From contig JAGTTS010000010.1 in the NCBI GenBank assembly GCA_018223375.1, positions 28,971 through 92,970 on the forward strand: a stretch of DNA of 64,000 nt. The letters are read 5' to 3'. The stretch is from Clostridiaceae bacterium Marseille-Q3526. GTDB taxonomy: Bacteria > Bacillota > Clostridia > Lachnospirales > Lachnospiraceae. The number at the start of each line of letters is the position of its first letter. Position 1 is the first letter of the stretch. This document shows positions 1-7,914 of the stretch, piece after piece. A program made the translations under genes and the position numbers. The notes under the pieces are model-generated. The model was not told the origin of the DNA, ran no database searches, and saw only the letters and a program-made list of their open reading frames with translations.

Positions 1-1588
1 CCGTGTAGAGGAAGCCGTCGCCATCTCCGGCGATAAAATCGCAAAGGTCGGCTCCAATCAGGAGATGGAAGCATGGCAGGGAGAGCATACCCAGGTTATC
101 GATCTGGGGGGACGCACCGTCGTTCCAGGCTTTAACGACACCCATACCCATCTGGTGGGTTATGGCAATTCCCTGAGATATGTAAATCTGGAAAACTGCC
201 GTTCCCGCGAGGAAATGTGCAGGCGGATCAAACACTTTATTGAAGAAAAACAGATCCCGGCGGGAGAATGGGTATTCGGCCGGGGATGGAACCAGAACCT
301 GTTTTCAGACGGCGCGTTTCCAACCAAAGAGGATTTGGACAACGTATCCAGCCAGCATCTGATCCTGATTATCCGCACCTGCGGCCATGTGGGAATCGCC
401 AATACCATGGCTCTGGCTGACGCAAAGGTGACAAGGGAAACGTATCTTCCCGGCGGACAGTTTGACAAAGGAGCGGACGGAGAGCCAAACGGCGTGATCC
501 GGGAGGCAGCTCTGGAATGGTTCAAAAAACAGAGAAATCCGGAATCTGCCAGAAAGGAGCTGAAGGAAGCCATTGTCCGTGGCGGAGAGGAAATGCTCCG
601 CTGGGGAGTGACAACGGTGCATACGGAAGATACCTATGATTTAGGCTATCCCGGCAATTTCATGGACATTTATCACGCTTACCAGGAGCTGGCCGCCGAG
701 AAAAAGCTTCCCGTTCGCATTTACCAGAAAATCTCACTTCCTACAGGAAAGGAGATCGATGAATTCCTGGAAGGATGTTCTCTGCGCACTGGAATGGGGC
801 ATGATTTCTATCACATCGGCCCCATGAAGCAGTGGGCGGACGGAACCATGGGCGCCCGCACCGCCGGAATGAAGGATCCGTATTCTGACGCGCCCGGCAA
901 TACCGGAATCTATTATTATACGGATCAGGAGCTGTATGACAACATCAGAAAAGCTCACTGCGACGGTATGCAGGTCTGCATTCACACCATCGGCGACGGA
1001 GCCTTAGAGCAGGTATTAAACGCCTATGAGCGCGTTCTGCATGATTTCCCCAGGGAAAACCACCGTCACCGCCTGGTCCACGGACAGGTAGGAAATCTGG
1101 CGCTCTATAAGAAAATTGCAGAATTAGGACTGAATATCAATATCCAGCCCGCTTCCACTTCAACCGATATTCCCATTATGGAAGCACGCCTGGGCAGCCG
1201 GGCGAAATACTGCCATGCATGGCGCACGCTGACCGATCTGGGGGTAAATTTAAACGCCAGCTCCGATATCCCGGTAGAAACGCCTAACGTATTCTGTGGA
1301 ATTTACGCCATTGTCACCAGAAAATGCCTGGAACACCCGGAACTGGCCCCCTGGAACCCCCACGAGAAGGTAACGGTCATGGAGGCGCTTCGTTTCTACA
1401 CGATCAACGGCGCTTACGCCGCTTTTGAAGAAAATATCAAAGGTTCCATTACAGAGGGAAAACTAGCCGATCTGGTTATTTTAGACCGCGATCCCTGCGC
1501 CGTCGATCCGGAGGAGCTGAAGGAGGTACAGGTAGACGCCACGATTCTGGGCGGCAGGCTTGTGTATCAGAGGGAAGAACTGCGCTAG
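1..1588 (+). CDS. YtcJ-type amidohydrolase family 3 protein, 5' end cut off by the window
   Basis: Metal-dependent hydrolase of the YtcJ/amidohydrolase-3 group, predicted to cleave amide or related bonds in a small cytoplasmic substrate that cannot be named. The frame is open from base 2 (R-V-E-E-A-V-A-I-S-G-D), so the gene begins upstream of the window; the first internal ATG at 65 is not the real start because the N-terminal beta-sandwich strand (ISGDKIAKVG) lies before it. Visible metal-site motifs are PGFNDTHTHL near the start, HTED and HTIGDGAL in the middle, HGQ, and SDIPVETPN, followed by the usual C-terminal EGKLADLVILDRDP strand. It ends with TAG at 1586-1588. Family assignment is firm, substrate unknown. 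Confidence 0.9.
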   Translation, partial: RVEEAVAISGDKIAKVGSNQEMEAWQGEHTQVIDLGGRTVVPGFNDTHTHLVGYGNSLRYVNLENCRSREEMCRRIKHFIEEKQIPAGEWVFGRGWNQNLFSDGAFPTKEDLDNVSSQHLILIIRTCGHVGIANTMALADAKVTRETYLPGGQFDKGADGEPNGVIREAALEWFKKQRNPESARKELKEAIVRGGEEMLRWGVTTVHTEDTYDLGYPGNFMDIYHAYQELAAEKKLPVRIYQKISLPTGKEIDEFLEGCSLRTGMGHDFYHIGPMKQWADGTMGARTAGMKDPYSDAPGNTGIYYYTDQELYDNIRKAHCDGMQVCIHTIGDGALEQVLNAYERVLHDFPRENHRHRLVHGQVGNLALYKKIAELGLNINIQPASTSTDIPIMEARLGSRAKYCHAWRTLTDLGVNLNASSDIPVETPNVFCGIYAIVTRKCLEHPELAPWNPHEKVTVMEALRFYTINGAYAAFEENIKGSITEGKLADLVILDRDPCAVDPEELKEVQVDATILGGRLVYQREELR

Positions 1589-1619
1589 GAAACACGTTTA
1601 AAAGCACCGAAAACAGATG

Positions 1620-1674
1620 CGCCAGGAAAAATTTTCTTGTTCCACTTTAAAGGCACCGAAAATTTTTCCTGGCG
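1620..1674. repeat. 17-bp perfect inverted repeat, probable terminator of the amidohydrolase gene
   Basis: The left arm starts at 1620 and the right arm ends at 1674, each 17 bases (CGCCAGGAAAAATTTTC and its reverse complement), with a 21-base loop. Each arm lies next to a copy of TTTAAA(A/G)GCACCGAAAA, at about 1599 and 1647, so a direct repeat overlaps the inverted one. It lies 31 bases after the amidohydrolase stop. No long T run follows, so termination is likely but not certain. Confidence 0.6.
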
Positions 1675-1830
1675 TATAGGGGGGAGCTGGTATGAAAGAA
1701 ATTTAATGCTGTCTGCACCAGATATGTAAGACTCAGCAGTAACTATTAACCGCAATGTGACACTGCTTAGGCCCAAAATGCAGGCTGGGCGATAATGGCG
1801 GGGCTTTCGCAGGGAGACCCGTACTGATTT

Positions 1831-1882
1831 CTGCCACCGGGCGAAATGTTTGAGCCGTAAGGCGAGTTTTCGCGAATGGCAG
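1831..1882 (+). ncRNA. Candidate structured RNA element, nested stems with a GNRA tetraloop
   Basis: Three nested perfect stems: CTGCCA (1831-1836) with TGGCAG (1877-1882); GCGAAA (1841-1846) with TTTCGC (1868-1873); and GCC (1854-1856) with GGC (1861-1863) closing a GTAA loop, which fits the GNRA class. A small GGG-AGA-CCC hairpin lies just before it. No known RNA family is recognised. Orientation is assigned from the GTAA loop, which would not be GNRA on the other strand, but the true strand is unknown. Confidence 0.4.
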
Positions 1883-2011
1883 ATCATGGATGCACGAATC
1901 GAGCAGAAAACGTAGCTAGCTGCAAGGCCTGCCGTTTTGGCCTACTGTGCAAATAATTTAAGAAAACCGTATTCATTCCTGCGTTTGGTGTAGAAATCAG
2001 GCCGGTTTTCG

Positions 2012-2040
2012 TTGTAGTTTCCTCTTTGGCATGGTATAAT
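2012..2040 (+). promoter_or_regulatory. Promoter of the Rpn-type nuclease gene
   Basis: Perfect -10 TATAAT at 2035-2040 inside TGGTATAAT, with a weak -35 TTGTAG at 2012-2017 and 17-base spacing. It lies 160 bases before the preferred start at 2200. An 18-base palindrome GAACCTGGTTCCAGGTTC (2072-2089) falls inside the leader. Confidence 0.6.
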
Positions 2041-2199
2041 AAAATGACAAAAGCATACATTTCACCACTTCGAACCTGGTTCCAGGTTCCTATTTCTCTG
2101 ATTCCTATCTTTCAGAATATCAGAAAATCTATGCTTTTTCCCAAATTTATATCAGAGCAGGAGATTTTCATTCTGGAAGCTCCTGCAAAAGGAGGTCAA

Positions 2200-3228
2200 A
2201 TGAATCAGAAACAACACAGCAGAAGTGAAAATTCGGCAGGCTGGCAGCAGGTACAGTCTCAGCCCTTTGAAGCATCTCAGCAGGCAGAGCTTCAAAGACC
2301 AGTTAACCGCAGCTACAAGGATACGCTGTTTCGTATGCTCTTTCAAGAGAAAGAGGCTCTTCTGTCTCTCTACAACGCGGTAGGACAGACGGACTACAAG
2401 GACGCGTCACAGCTGGAGATTGTAACCTTAGAAAACGCCATTTACATGAATATGAAGAACGATCTGGCGTTTCTCATTAACCTGGAGCTGAATCTTTACG
2501 AACATCAGTCCACCTGGAATCCTAACATGCCCTTAAGAGATCTCTTCTACGTGGCAAAGGAGTATGAGCAGCTGATTCGAAAGGAAACTCTCTATTCCTC
2601 CCGGCTGGTGAAGCTGCCGGTTCCCAGATTCCTTGTTTTCTGCAACGGCAGGATGCCGGACCAGGCGGAAAAGATCATCTTAAAGCTGTCGGATTCCTTT
2701 GAAAAGCAGACCAGGGAGCCGGAGCTGGAGCTGAAGGTGACGGTGCTGAACATCAACGCTGGCTGCAACGAGACGCTGATGAACGCCTGCAGGCTGTTAA
2801 AGGAATATTCCCTCTATGTGGCCCGGGTCCGTTCCTACGCCTCTCAGATGGATATGAACACAGCAGTCAACCGGGCGGTGGAGGAATGTATCAGCGAAGG
2901 AATCCTGGCAGATTTTCTTTTAAAATCACGGGCGGAGGTAGTAGCTATGAGCATTTTTGAATATGATGAAGAACGGGAACGGGAGCTGATTAAAAAGGCG
3001 GAGTTTGAATCCGGAAAGGAAGAGGGACTGAAGTTGGGTAAAGCTCAGGGCATTGAATTAGGCAAAGCTCAGGGCATTGAGCTGGGTAAAATCCAGGGTA
3101 TCGCAGCCTTAATTCAGGCTTTCCAGGATCTGGGCGCTTCCAGGGAAGCAGCTCTTCTTTCTTTGAAAAAGCAGTTTTCCCTTTCTGAAGAGGAGGCTGA
3201 AAGACAGCTGAATCAATTCTGGAAGTAA
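2200..3228 (+). CDS. Rpn family recombination-promoting nuclease / PD-(D/E)XK putative transposase
   Basis: 342-residue protein resembling the Rpn/YhgA-like group (PD-(D/E)XK nuclease fold, often labelled putative transposase). Start chosen at 2200 because AAAGGAGGTC lies just before this ATG; the frame is open further upstream, but that part includes the promoter. The opening block NRSYKDTLFRMLF and the NDLAFLINLELNLYEHQ segment (about residues 78-95) match the family's nuclease core. The C-terminal third is charged and contains an eight-residue unit (L-G-K-A-Q-G-I-E) repeated three times, a common linker in these proteins. It stands alone, with its own promoter and a bidirectional terminator. 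Such proteins act on DNA in E. coli; the role here is inferred. Confidence 0.8.
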   Translation: MNQKQHSRSENSAGWQQVQSQPFEASQQAELQRPVNRSYKDTLFRMLFQEKEALLSLYNAVGQTDYKDASQLEIVTLENAIYMNMKNDLAFLINLELNLYEHQSTWNPNMPLRDLFYVAKEYEQLIRKETLYSSRLVKLPVPRFLVFCNGRMPDQAEKIILKLSDSFEKQTREPELELKVTVLNINAGCNETLMNACRLLKEYSLYVARVRSYASQMDMNTAVNRAVEECISEGILADFLLKSRAEVVAMSIFEYDEERERELIKKAEFESGKEEGLKLGKAQGIELGKAQGIELGKIQGIAALIQAFQDLGASREAALLSLKKQFSLSEEEAERQLNQFWK

Positions 3229-3234
3229 AACAGC

Positions 3235-3300
3235 AATAAAAAAGAATGTTTTTCCCATTCACTCTTAGTGATATGAAACAGAAAAACATTCTTTTTTATT
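3235..3300. terminator. Bidirectional terminator between convergent genes
   Basis: AATAAAAAAGAATGTTTTTC (3235-3254) pairs with GAAAAACATTCTTTTTTATT (3281-3300), giving A and T tracts on both strands between the nuclease gene and the converging YcxB-like gene. Confidence 0.85.
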
Positions 3301-3303
3301 ATC

Positions 3304-4434
3304 TTATTCCATTACCTGAACCTTCAGGCTTGATCCGCTTTCTATCAGTTTTTTCATTTCGTAATACCCGTCTGTCTCAGTTCCCATGAGGGCAACGAAA
3401 AAGAAACCTTCTCCCGACACCACGAGAGTATCTTTTGACGCAATGACCGTATTGACATTTCTGTAATCGTAGGAAGTAATATACTCCTCTGTCTGAACCT
3501 TGAAACCATTCTTAAAAAACACCAGATCTTTTCTCATCCCGTCTGCTTTTCCTTTTATCTGGTTCCATTCCTTGGCAGCTGCCTTTCTCAGGGCTTTTTC
3601 ACTTCTGGCCTGCTTATTTTTCAGGAAATAATGTGCTGCGCAGACTGCGGCAAACACCGCCTCTACTGTCAGGTAAATGCCAAACGGAAGCGTAATTTCC
3701 TTTAAAGTCATATTGATAAAGGTGAACGCCGCGCTGACGCAGAGAAATACCATCAAATACATGCTGACGGGATACTTCTCTCTTCCGGACTGAATCCGGT
3801 TCCACTCTGCCGCCTTATATAAGCGGTAAATACCATCCTCGCTCTCCAGAACTTCGGCTCTCGGCGCGTCCTCCTTCAGCTCCAGAGAAGCCTCCTCTGC
3901 CATTTTTCCCCGAAGAAATGATTCAAAATCATTGGGATTGCCCTCCAGAAAATTTTTCTTTTCCAGAACAATCCGTTTTCCTGCTTCCATATTCAGGATA
4001 AATCGGCTGTTTTCACATTCCAGGCTTTCGATCCTCCTGTAAGACACATCCAATCTGGAATCATCGGATTCCGTAAACATACTGCCGTCGCCAAACCAGA
4101 GATACTGGCGGAATGAATGGCGAAACTGCGGATTTCCTGCATTTTTCTTTGATGTGATCCAGGCAGACAGGAAAAATATGCCTCTGGATGCCAGATAGAA
4201 TAAAATTCCCAAAAACGGCCATATGATAATTCTAACAATGCCGCTCTCAACCTGAAAATGATCGCACAGCTTTACAGAAAGAAACATGGAAATTCCAGTC
4301 CAAATCAGAATCTCCAGCCATCCGTAAGGCTTAAATGCCCCTCTGACGACCATGTCTCTCGCCACATCCTTCGCCTTTCCTGATATGAAGCCATCCTCCG
4401 GATCGTGGAAGACATGAAAATATCCTTTGCTCAT
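3304..4434 (-). CDS. Membrane protein with two YcxB-like domains
   Basis: 376-residue membrane protein. The first half has two membrane segments (about residues 38-55 and 65-90) followed by a soluble stretch with an FTESDDSRLDVSYRRIESL motif; the second half repeats the plan with membrane segments near 223-260 and a soluble part ending in YDYRNVNTVIASKDTLVV. This is the YcxB-like arrangement (two helices plus a PH-like soluble domain) in tandem, as if by duplication and fusion. The start has AGGAGGAAAG upstream. The function of YcxB-like proteins is not known. Its promoter and leader belong to a repeated hairpin family described at 4509-4560. Confidence 0.7.
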   Translation of the reverse strand: MSKGYFHVFHDPEDGFISGKAKDVARDMVVRGAFKPYGWLEILIWTGISMFLSVKLCDHFQVESGIVRIIIWPFLGILFYLASRGIFFLSAWITSKKNAGNPQFRHSFRQYLWFGDGSMFTESDDSRLDVSYRRIESLECENSRFILNMEAGKRIVLEKKNFLEGNPNDFESFLRGKMAEEASLELKEDAPRAEVLESEDGIYRLYKAAEWNRIQSGREKYPVSMYLMVFLCVSAAFTFINMTLKEITLPFGIYLTVEAVFAAVCAAHYFLKNKQARSEKALRKAAAKEWNQIKGKADGMRKDLVFFKNGFKVQTEEYITSYDYRNVNTVIASKDTLVVSGEGFFFVALMGTETDGYYEMKKLIESGSSLKVQVME

Positions 4435-4508
4435 CCTAAAACTTTCCTCCTATGAATAGTTTCCCCCTATTATGCAGACAAAATGCAAACCCGCGCTCTG
4501 CGCTTCCT

Positions 4509-4560
4509 GTCTGCTTCGCAGACGCCTGCTTTTCTGCTGATGTGGTACATTATATCACAC
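4509..4560 (-). promoter_or_regulatory. Extended -10 promoter with hairpin leader, copy 1 of a repeated block
   Basis: Read on the minus strand, GTGTGATATAATG (-10 hexamer at 4549-4554) leads into CACATCAGCAG and then a perfect hairpin GTCTGC-GAA-GCAGAC. The 52-base block matches 58378-58429 upstream of holB with about seven differences. This copy lacks the distal arm that completes the longer hairpin at 58 kb. It should start the leader of the YcxB-like gene. Confidence 0.6.
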
Positions 4561-4680
4561 TTTTTTCTATCCGCCCACCCTATCTGTGAAAATTGAAATG
4601 TGGCGAAGGCCTTCCCGCCCCTGCAAATGAATGGTATACTGGTATCAAGAAATGAAACAGAAAGGAACAGGTATTTGACT

Positions 4681-6507
4681 ATGGCACCATACGATTCCTA
4701 TAGAAACAGAGGCCGCCGGAACGGAAACGGCGGCGGACGCGAAGGAGACAATAGAAACGGCAGGGAAGCCGGCCGAATCTCCACCCCGGACAGACCCAGA
4801 GTACTGAAGGCCTCTGAGGAGCTTCGGACTCTCCTTCTCTCCATTGACCATAAAAGCTACCCGGCCTACAAGTCTTTGGCCGGTATTTACCGCTTTCCCG
4901 GTTTTCAGCTTTCCATTGACCATGTGCAGGGGGATCCCTTCGCCTCTCCTTCCCATTTAAGCGTGTTCGTCCCGCACAAGACGGCAGGCTTCGACGCCTC
5001 TCTCTACGGCACGGACGCCAGAAAAACGGCGCTTGAGGATTATCTGATCCGCCAGTTTGGAAAGGAAGCGGCTCATTTTAATTTCCAGGCCAAGGGTTCC
5101 GGCAAAAGCGGCCTGATTTCCGTCACCCGCTGCGGACAGGAAATCCTGTCCCGAACTGCCTGTGAAATCTCCGGGGACGGCGTCTGGCTCCGCTTCCATG
5201 TCGGCTTCCCGGCCAATGGCCGCACAATTAACGCCAGAGAGCTGGAGAAAATCCTCTTCGATTTTATTCCGGCCTGCGTCAGAAAATCTCTGCTCTGCAC
5301 CTCTCTTCCCGCTGACGAGATCCAAAAGAGGGCGGATCTGGCCGATGATCAGGAGTTTATCCGCAGCGAACTGGAACGATTGAATCTGGCAGCCTTTGTG
5401 GCGGACGGTTCTGTCCTTCCAAGGCAGAGCGGAGTGTCGGATCTGCCGTTAAAAGGCTGCGTTTCCTTCCAGTCTCCTGATTCTCTCCGGATAGAGCTGA
5501 CCCTTCCCCATAAGGGCGTCCTTACCGGCATGGGAATCCCGAAAGGCATTACCCTCATTGCCGGAGGCGGCTACCACGGCAAGTCCACCCTTTTAAAGGC
5601 CCTGGAAATGGGCGTTTACAGCCACATTGCAGGGGATGGGCGGGAGTATGTAATCACTGATTCCACAGCAGTCAAGCTGCGGGCGGAGGATGGACGCTAC
5701 ATCGAAGACACCGATATTTCCCTGTTTATCAATGATCTTCCAAACGGAAAGGACACCTGCCATTTCACCACCGAGGACGCCAGCGGATCCACCTCCCAGG
5801 CTGCCGGAATTGTGGAAGGCATGTTCTCCGGCTGCCGCGCCTTCCTCATCGATGAGGACACCTGCGCCGCCAACTTTATGGTCCGGGACGAGCTGATGCA
5901 GCAGGTCATCCACCGCAAAAAGGAACCCATTACCCCGTTTATCGAGCGGGCCAGACAGCTGTTTGAAACATGCGGTATTTCCACGATCCTGGTTGCCGGA
6001 AGCTCCGGCGCGTTTTTCCACATCGCGGACACAGTCATACAGATGGACAGCTACCGCCCTGTGGACATTACAGGCAAGGTAAAGGAGACGTTAAACGCCT
6101 TCCCGTCTCCGCTGAAATCCCAGGAAGAAGCCCCGGCTTTCCGCCTTCCAGAGCTTTCACGGCCCTACCGTGTCAATGGAAAACGTGTCTCGGACGCAAA
6201 AATCAAATGCTTTGACAGAGATTCCTTCTCCATTGATAAAAACACGGTAAATCTCCACTATGTAGAACAGATCGCAGATTCTGAGCAGACGGCGGCTCTG
6301 GCCTACGTTCTCCGGTACGCCTGCTCCGTCCTGGCAGACGGCGAAAAAAGCATTGCCCAGATAGCGGACGTGCTGGAAGAGATGTGGGAAAGCGAAGGCT
6401 TCTCCTCCTTCTTAAAGAAAAGCAAGGGAGGCGGCTACGCGGCGTCCGGCTTTGCACGCCCGAGAAGGCAGGAGGTCTGCGCCTGCCTGGCCCGGTACAG
6501 AAAATAA
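4681..6507 (+). CDS. ABC-class predicted ATPase
   Basis: 609-residue protein of the predicted ATPase of the ABC class family (COG3044 type). The start at 4681 follows GAAAGGAACAGG. The first 35 residues are rich in Arg, Gly and Asn (RNRGRRNGNGGGREG region) and look disordered. A Walker A GGGYHGKSTLL lies near residue 295, and a Walker B-like segment (CRAFLIDEDTCA) near 390; IADTVIQMD and the C-terminal ARPRR block are also typical. No transmembrane partner is adjacent, in line with a soluble ATPase. Its biochemical role is not established. It converges on the DUF1576 gene. Confidence 0.85.
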   Translation: MAPYDSYRNRGRRNGNGGGREGDNRNGREAGRISTPDRPRVLKASEELRTLLLSIDHKSYPAYKSLAGIYRFPGFQLSIDHVQGDPFASPSHLSVFVPHKTAGFDASLYGTDARKTALEDYLIRQFGKEAAHFNFQAKGSGKSGLISVTRCGQEILSRTACEISGDGVWLRFHVGFPANGRTINARELEKILFDFIPACVRKSLLCTSLPADEIQKRADLADDQEFIRSELERLNLAAFVADGSVLPRQSGVSDLPLKGCVSFQSPDSLRIELTLPHKGVLTGMGIPKGITLIAGGGYHGKSTLLKALEMGVYSHIAGDGREYVITDSTAVKLRAEDGRYIEDTDISLFINDLPNGKDTCHFTTEDASGSTSQAAGIVEGMFSGCRAFLIDEDTCAANFMVRDELMQQVIHRKKEPITPFIERARQLFETCGISTILVAGSSGAFFHIADTVIQMDSYRPVDITGKVKETLNAFPSPLKSQEEAPAFRLPELSRPYRVNGKRVSDAKIKCFDRDSFSIDKNTVNLHYVEQIADSEQTAALAYVLRYACSVLADGEKSIAQIADVLEEMWESEGFSSFLKKSKGGGYAASGFARPRRQEVCACLARYRK

Positions 6508-6517
6508 ACAAAAAATG

Positions 6518-6562
6518 GCAAAAGAGGAGGAGGCTCTATTCCAGAGCCTCCTCCTCTTTTGC
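6518..6562 (-). terminator. Terminator with a 20-bp perfect stem overlapping the DUF1576 stop codon
   Basis: Arms 6518-6537 and 6543-6562 pair perfectly over 20 bp with a 5-base loop. Reading on the minus strand, a run of T follows (complement of 6511-6515), so it terminates the DUF1576 gene. The TAG stop of that gene (6536-6538) lies at the stem-loop junction, so the last codons, for Glu-rich EEEALE, form half the stem. Confidence 0.8.
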
Positions 6563-7819
6563 CCTCGCTCTTCTGTCCCTGACAGACTGGATGACGGGAA
6601 CCATGAAAATGGCCACCATTCCTCCGGCGAAGCCGTTGTTATAAAGATTCATTCCCCCATATACAATTCCCACGTTTAAGGCCACCGAGGAGTGGAGGAA
6701 ACCGGCCACCAGTCCGGACAGCCAGCCAAATTCTCCTGAGATGGGAGCCAGCGTGGTGGAAAAGAGAAACGCTAACATCGGCGACGGATCGCTGATATTC
6801 CACCGCTTGGTAAGCCCTGCCAGATACACGCCCGCCATGATGGGAAATATATTGCGGATGTGTTTTCCAGTGGAGCTGAATCCCACAATAGTAAAAATTC
6901 CTCCGATCGTAGGCCCATTTAAATCGCCTCCTGCAATCAGCACCAGAAGCGTGGCCATAAAGCCGTTTACCGCCATATTTAAAACGGTGGCAGGACCGCC
7001 GTTGTCCCTCAGGTAATCCGAACCGCCGTGGCCGGAGCTGTGAAGAATTTTCGAATATTCCTCCACCACGCCGCGCCCTCCGAAGTAAAAGGCTCCCGCG
7101 GCCATGCCAAGAAAAAGGATTGATAGAATAGTAAAAAACAGGAAATCGCTTCCTGTGTACCAGATCAGACGGCTCTCCACTGTGATTCCGAACGATTTCA
7201 GGAGAGACACGATAACCGTGGCAATGATTCCCCCGGCGAAGCCTACATTGTACAGGGAATATCCCTGATGGGCGTGGTGAACCTGAGCCGCCAGAGGCGG
7301 AAGCAGAAATCCGATCGTTATTCCCGCCGTAAGAGCCAGGAAAAACCTGGCTGCAACCGGAAGATCTCCGATGTGCATCAGCTGTGTGATAATGGGGGAC
7401 AAGCTGGTTCCGTAAAGCCCCACATAGACATAATGAGACATGTGGGTTTTATGATATTTGGCGTAAAGCCAGATACCCAGCATAATCGCCCAGATATTGA
7501 ACAGATTTTTTCCAAACAGGGAAAATCCAAACATCAGGCAGGCGGACGTGATAGTATGTCCGTCCATCTCCATATCCAGAAAATAGATAAGGGCAATACT
7601 GAGAAGCGTGAGAACGCCTGCGTTCAGAAAAGCGGCTCCCACTCCGCCTACCACGAAATAGTCGGTAATCAGGAAATCCGGCTCCTTGATCAGCGTAGCT
7701 ATCCCGGGCCAGATCTCCGAAAAGGGCTGGAGAATAAAGCCGCAGACAATAAAGTAAACAGGAATCAGAGACAAAAGAAGGAATTTATCTCTTCTGGTCA
7801 GAATCCTTTTGTGAAACAT
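6536..7819 (-). CDS. DUF1576 multi-pass membrane protein
   Basis: 427-residue integral membrane protein with about ten or eleven hydrophobic helices, matching the DUF1576 family in length and in segments such as FGKNLFNIWAIMLG and TSLSPIITQLMH. The family shows an internal repeat in which NxGFAGG motifs recur (YNVGFAGGIIATV and YNNGFAGGMVAIF), consistent with a duplicated transporter-like fold. No substrate is known. A soluble Glu/Arg-rich tail ends the protein. It forms a single-gene unit converging on the ATPase gene, with its own terminator. Confidence 0.85.
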   Translation of the reverse strand: MFHKRILTRRDKFLLLSLIPVYFIVCGFILQPFSEIWPGIATLIKEPDFLITDYFVVGGVGAAFLNAGVLTLLSIALIYFLDMEMDGHTITSACLMFGFSLFGKNLFNIWAIMLGIWLYAKYHKTHMSHYVYVGLYGTSLSPIITQLMHIGDLPVAARFFLALTAGITIGFLLPPLAAQVHHAHQGYSLYNVGFAGGIIATVIVSLLKSFGITVESRLIWYTGSDFLFFTILSILFLGMAAGAFYFGGRGVVEEYSKILHSSGHGGSDYLRDNGGPATVLNMAVNGFMATLLVLIAGGDLNGPTIGGIFTIVGFSSTGKHIRNIFPIMAGVYLAGLTKRWNISDPSPMLAFLFSTTLAPISGEFGWLSGLVAGFLHSSVALNVGIVYGGMNLYNNGFAGGMVAIFMVPVIQSVRDRRARAKEEEALE

Positions 7820-7914
7820 TTATGCACAACCTTTCTATATAGCATCTCCTCTCATTATATATGATTTTAAAAAATTTGAAAATAATATAATTACTGGTTT
7901 TTTTGTATATTTAA

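Larger units (their letters stand above)
1589..2199. other. Gene-less stretch with inverted repeats, a nested hairpin and a promoter
   Basis: About 610 bases without a convincing gene. It holds a perfect 17-bp inverted repeat (1620-1636 with 1658-1674), a nested three-stem hairpin with a GTAA tetraloop (1831-1882), a promoter (2012-2040) and an 18-base palindrome (2072-2089). A 100-codon frame on the minus strand (1585-1887) has no ribosome binding site and runs through the hairpins, so I read the stretch as non-coding. The hairpins suggest a structured RNA or a dispersed intergenic repeat. Confidence 0.6.

Noticed and set aside
1585..1887. 100-codon minus-strand frame in the gene-less region
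   Set aside because: No ribosome site; it runs through hairpins and the inverted repeat, so it is better explained as RNA or repeat.
7268..7864. 198-codon plus-strand frame opposite DUF1576
   Set aside because: Shadow; composition is Lys/Gln/His-rich as expected from the complement of membrane helices.
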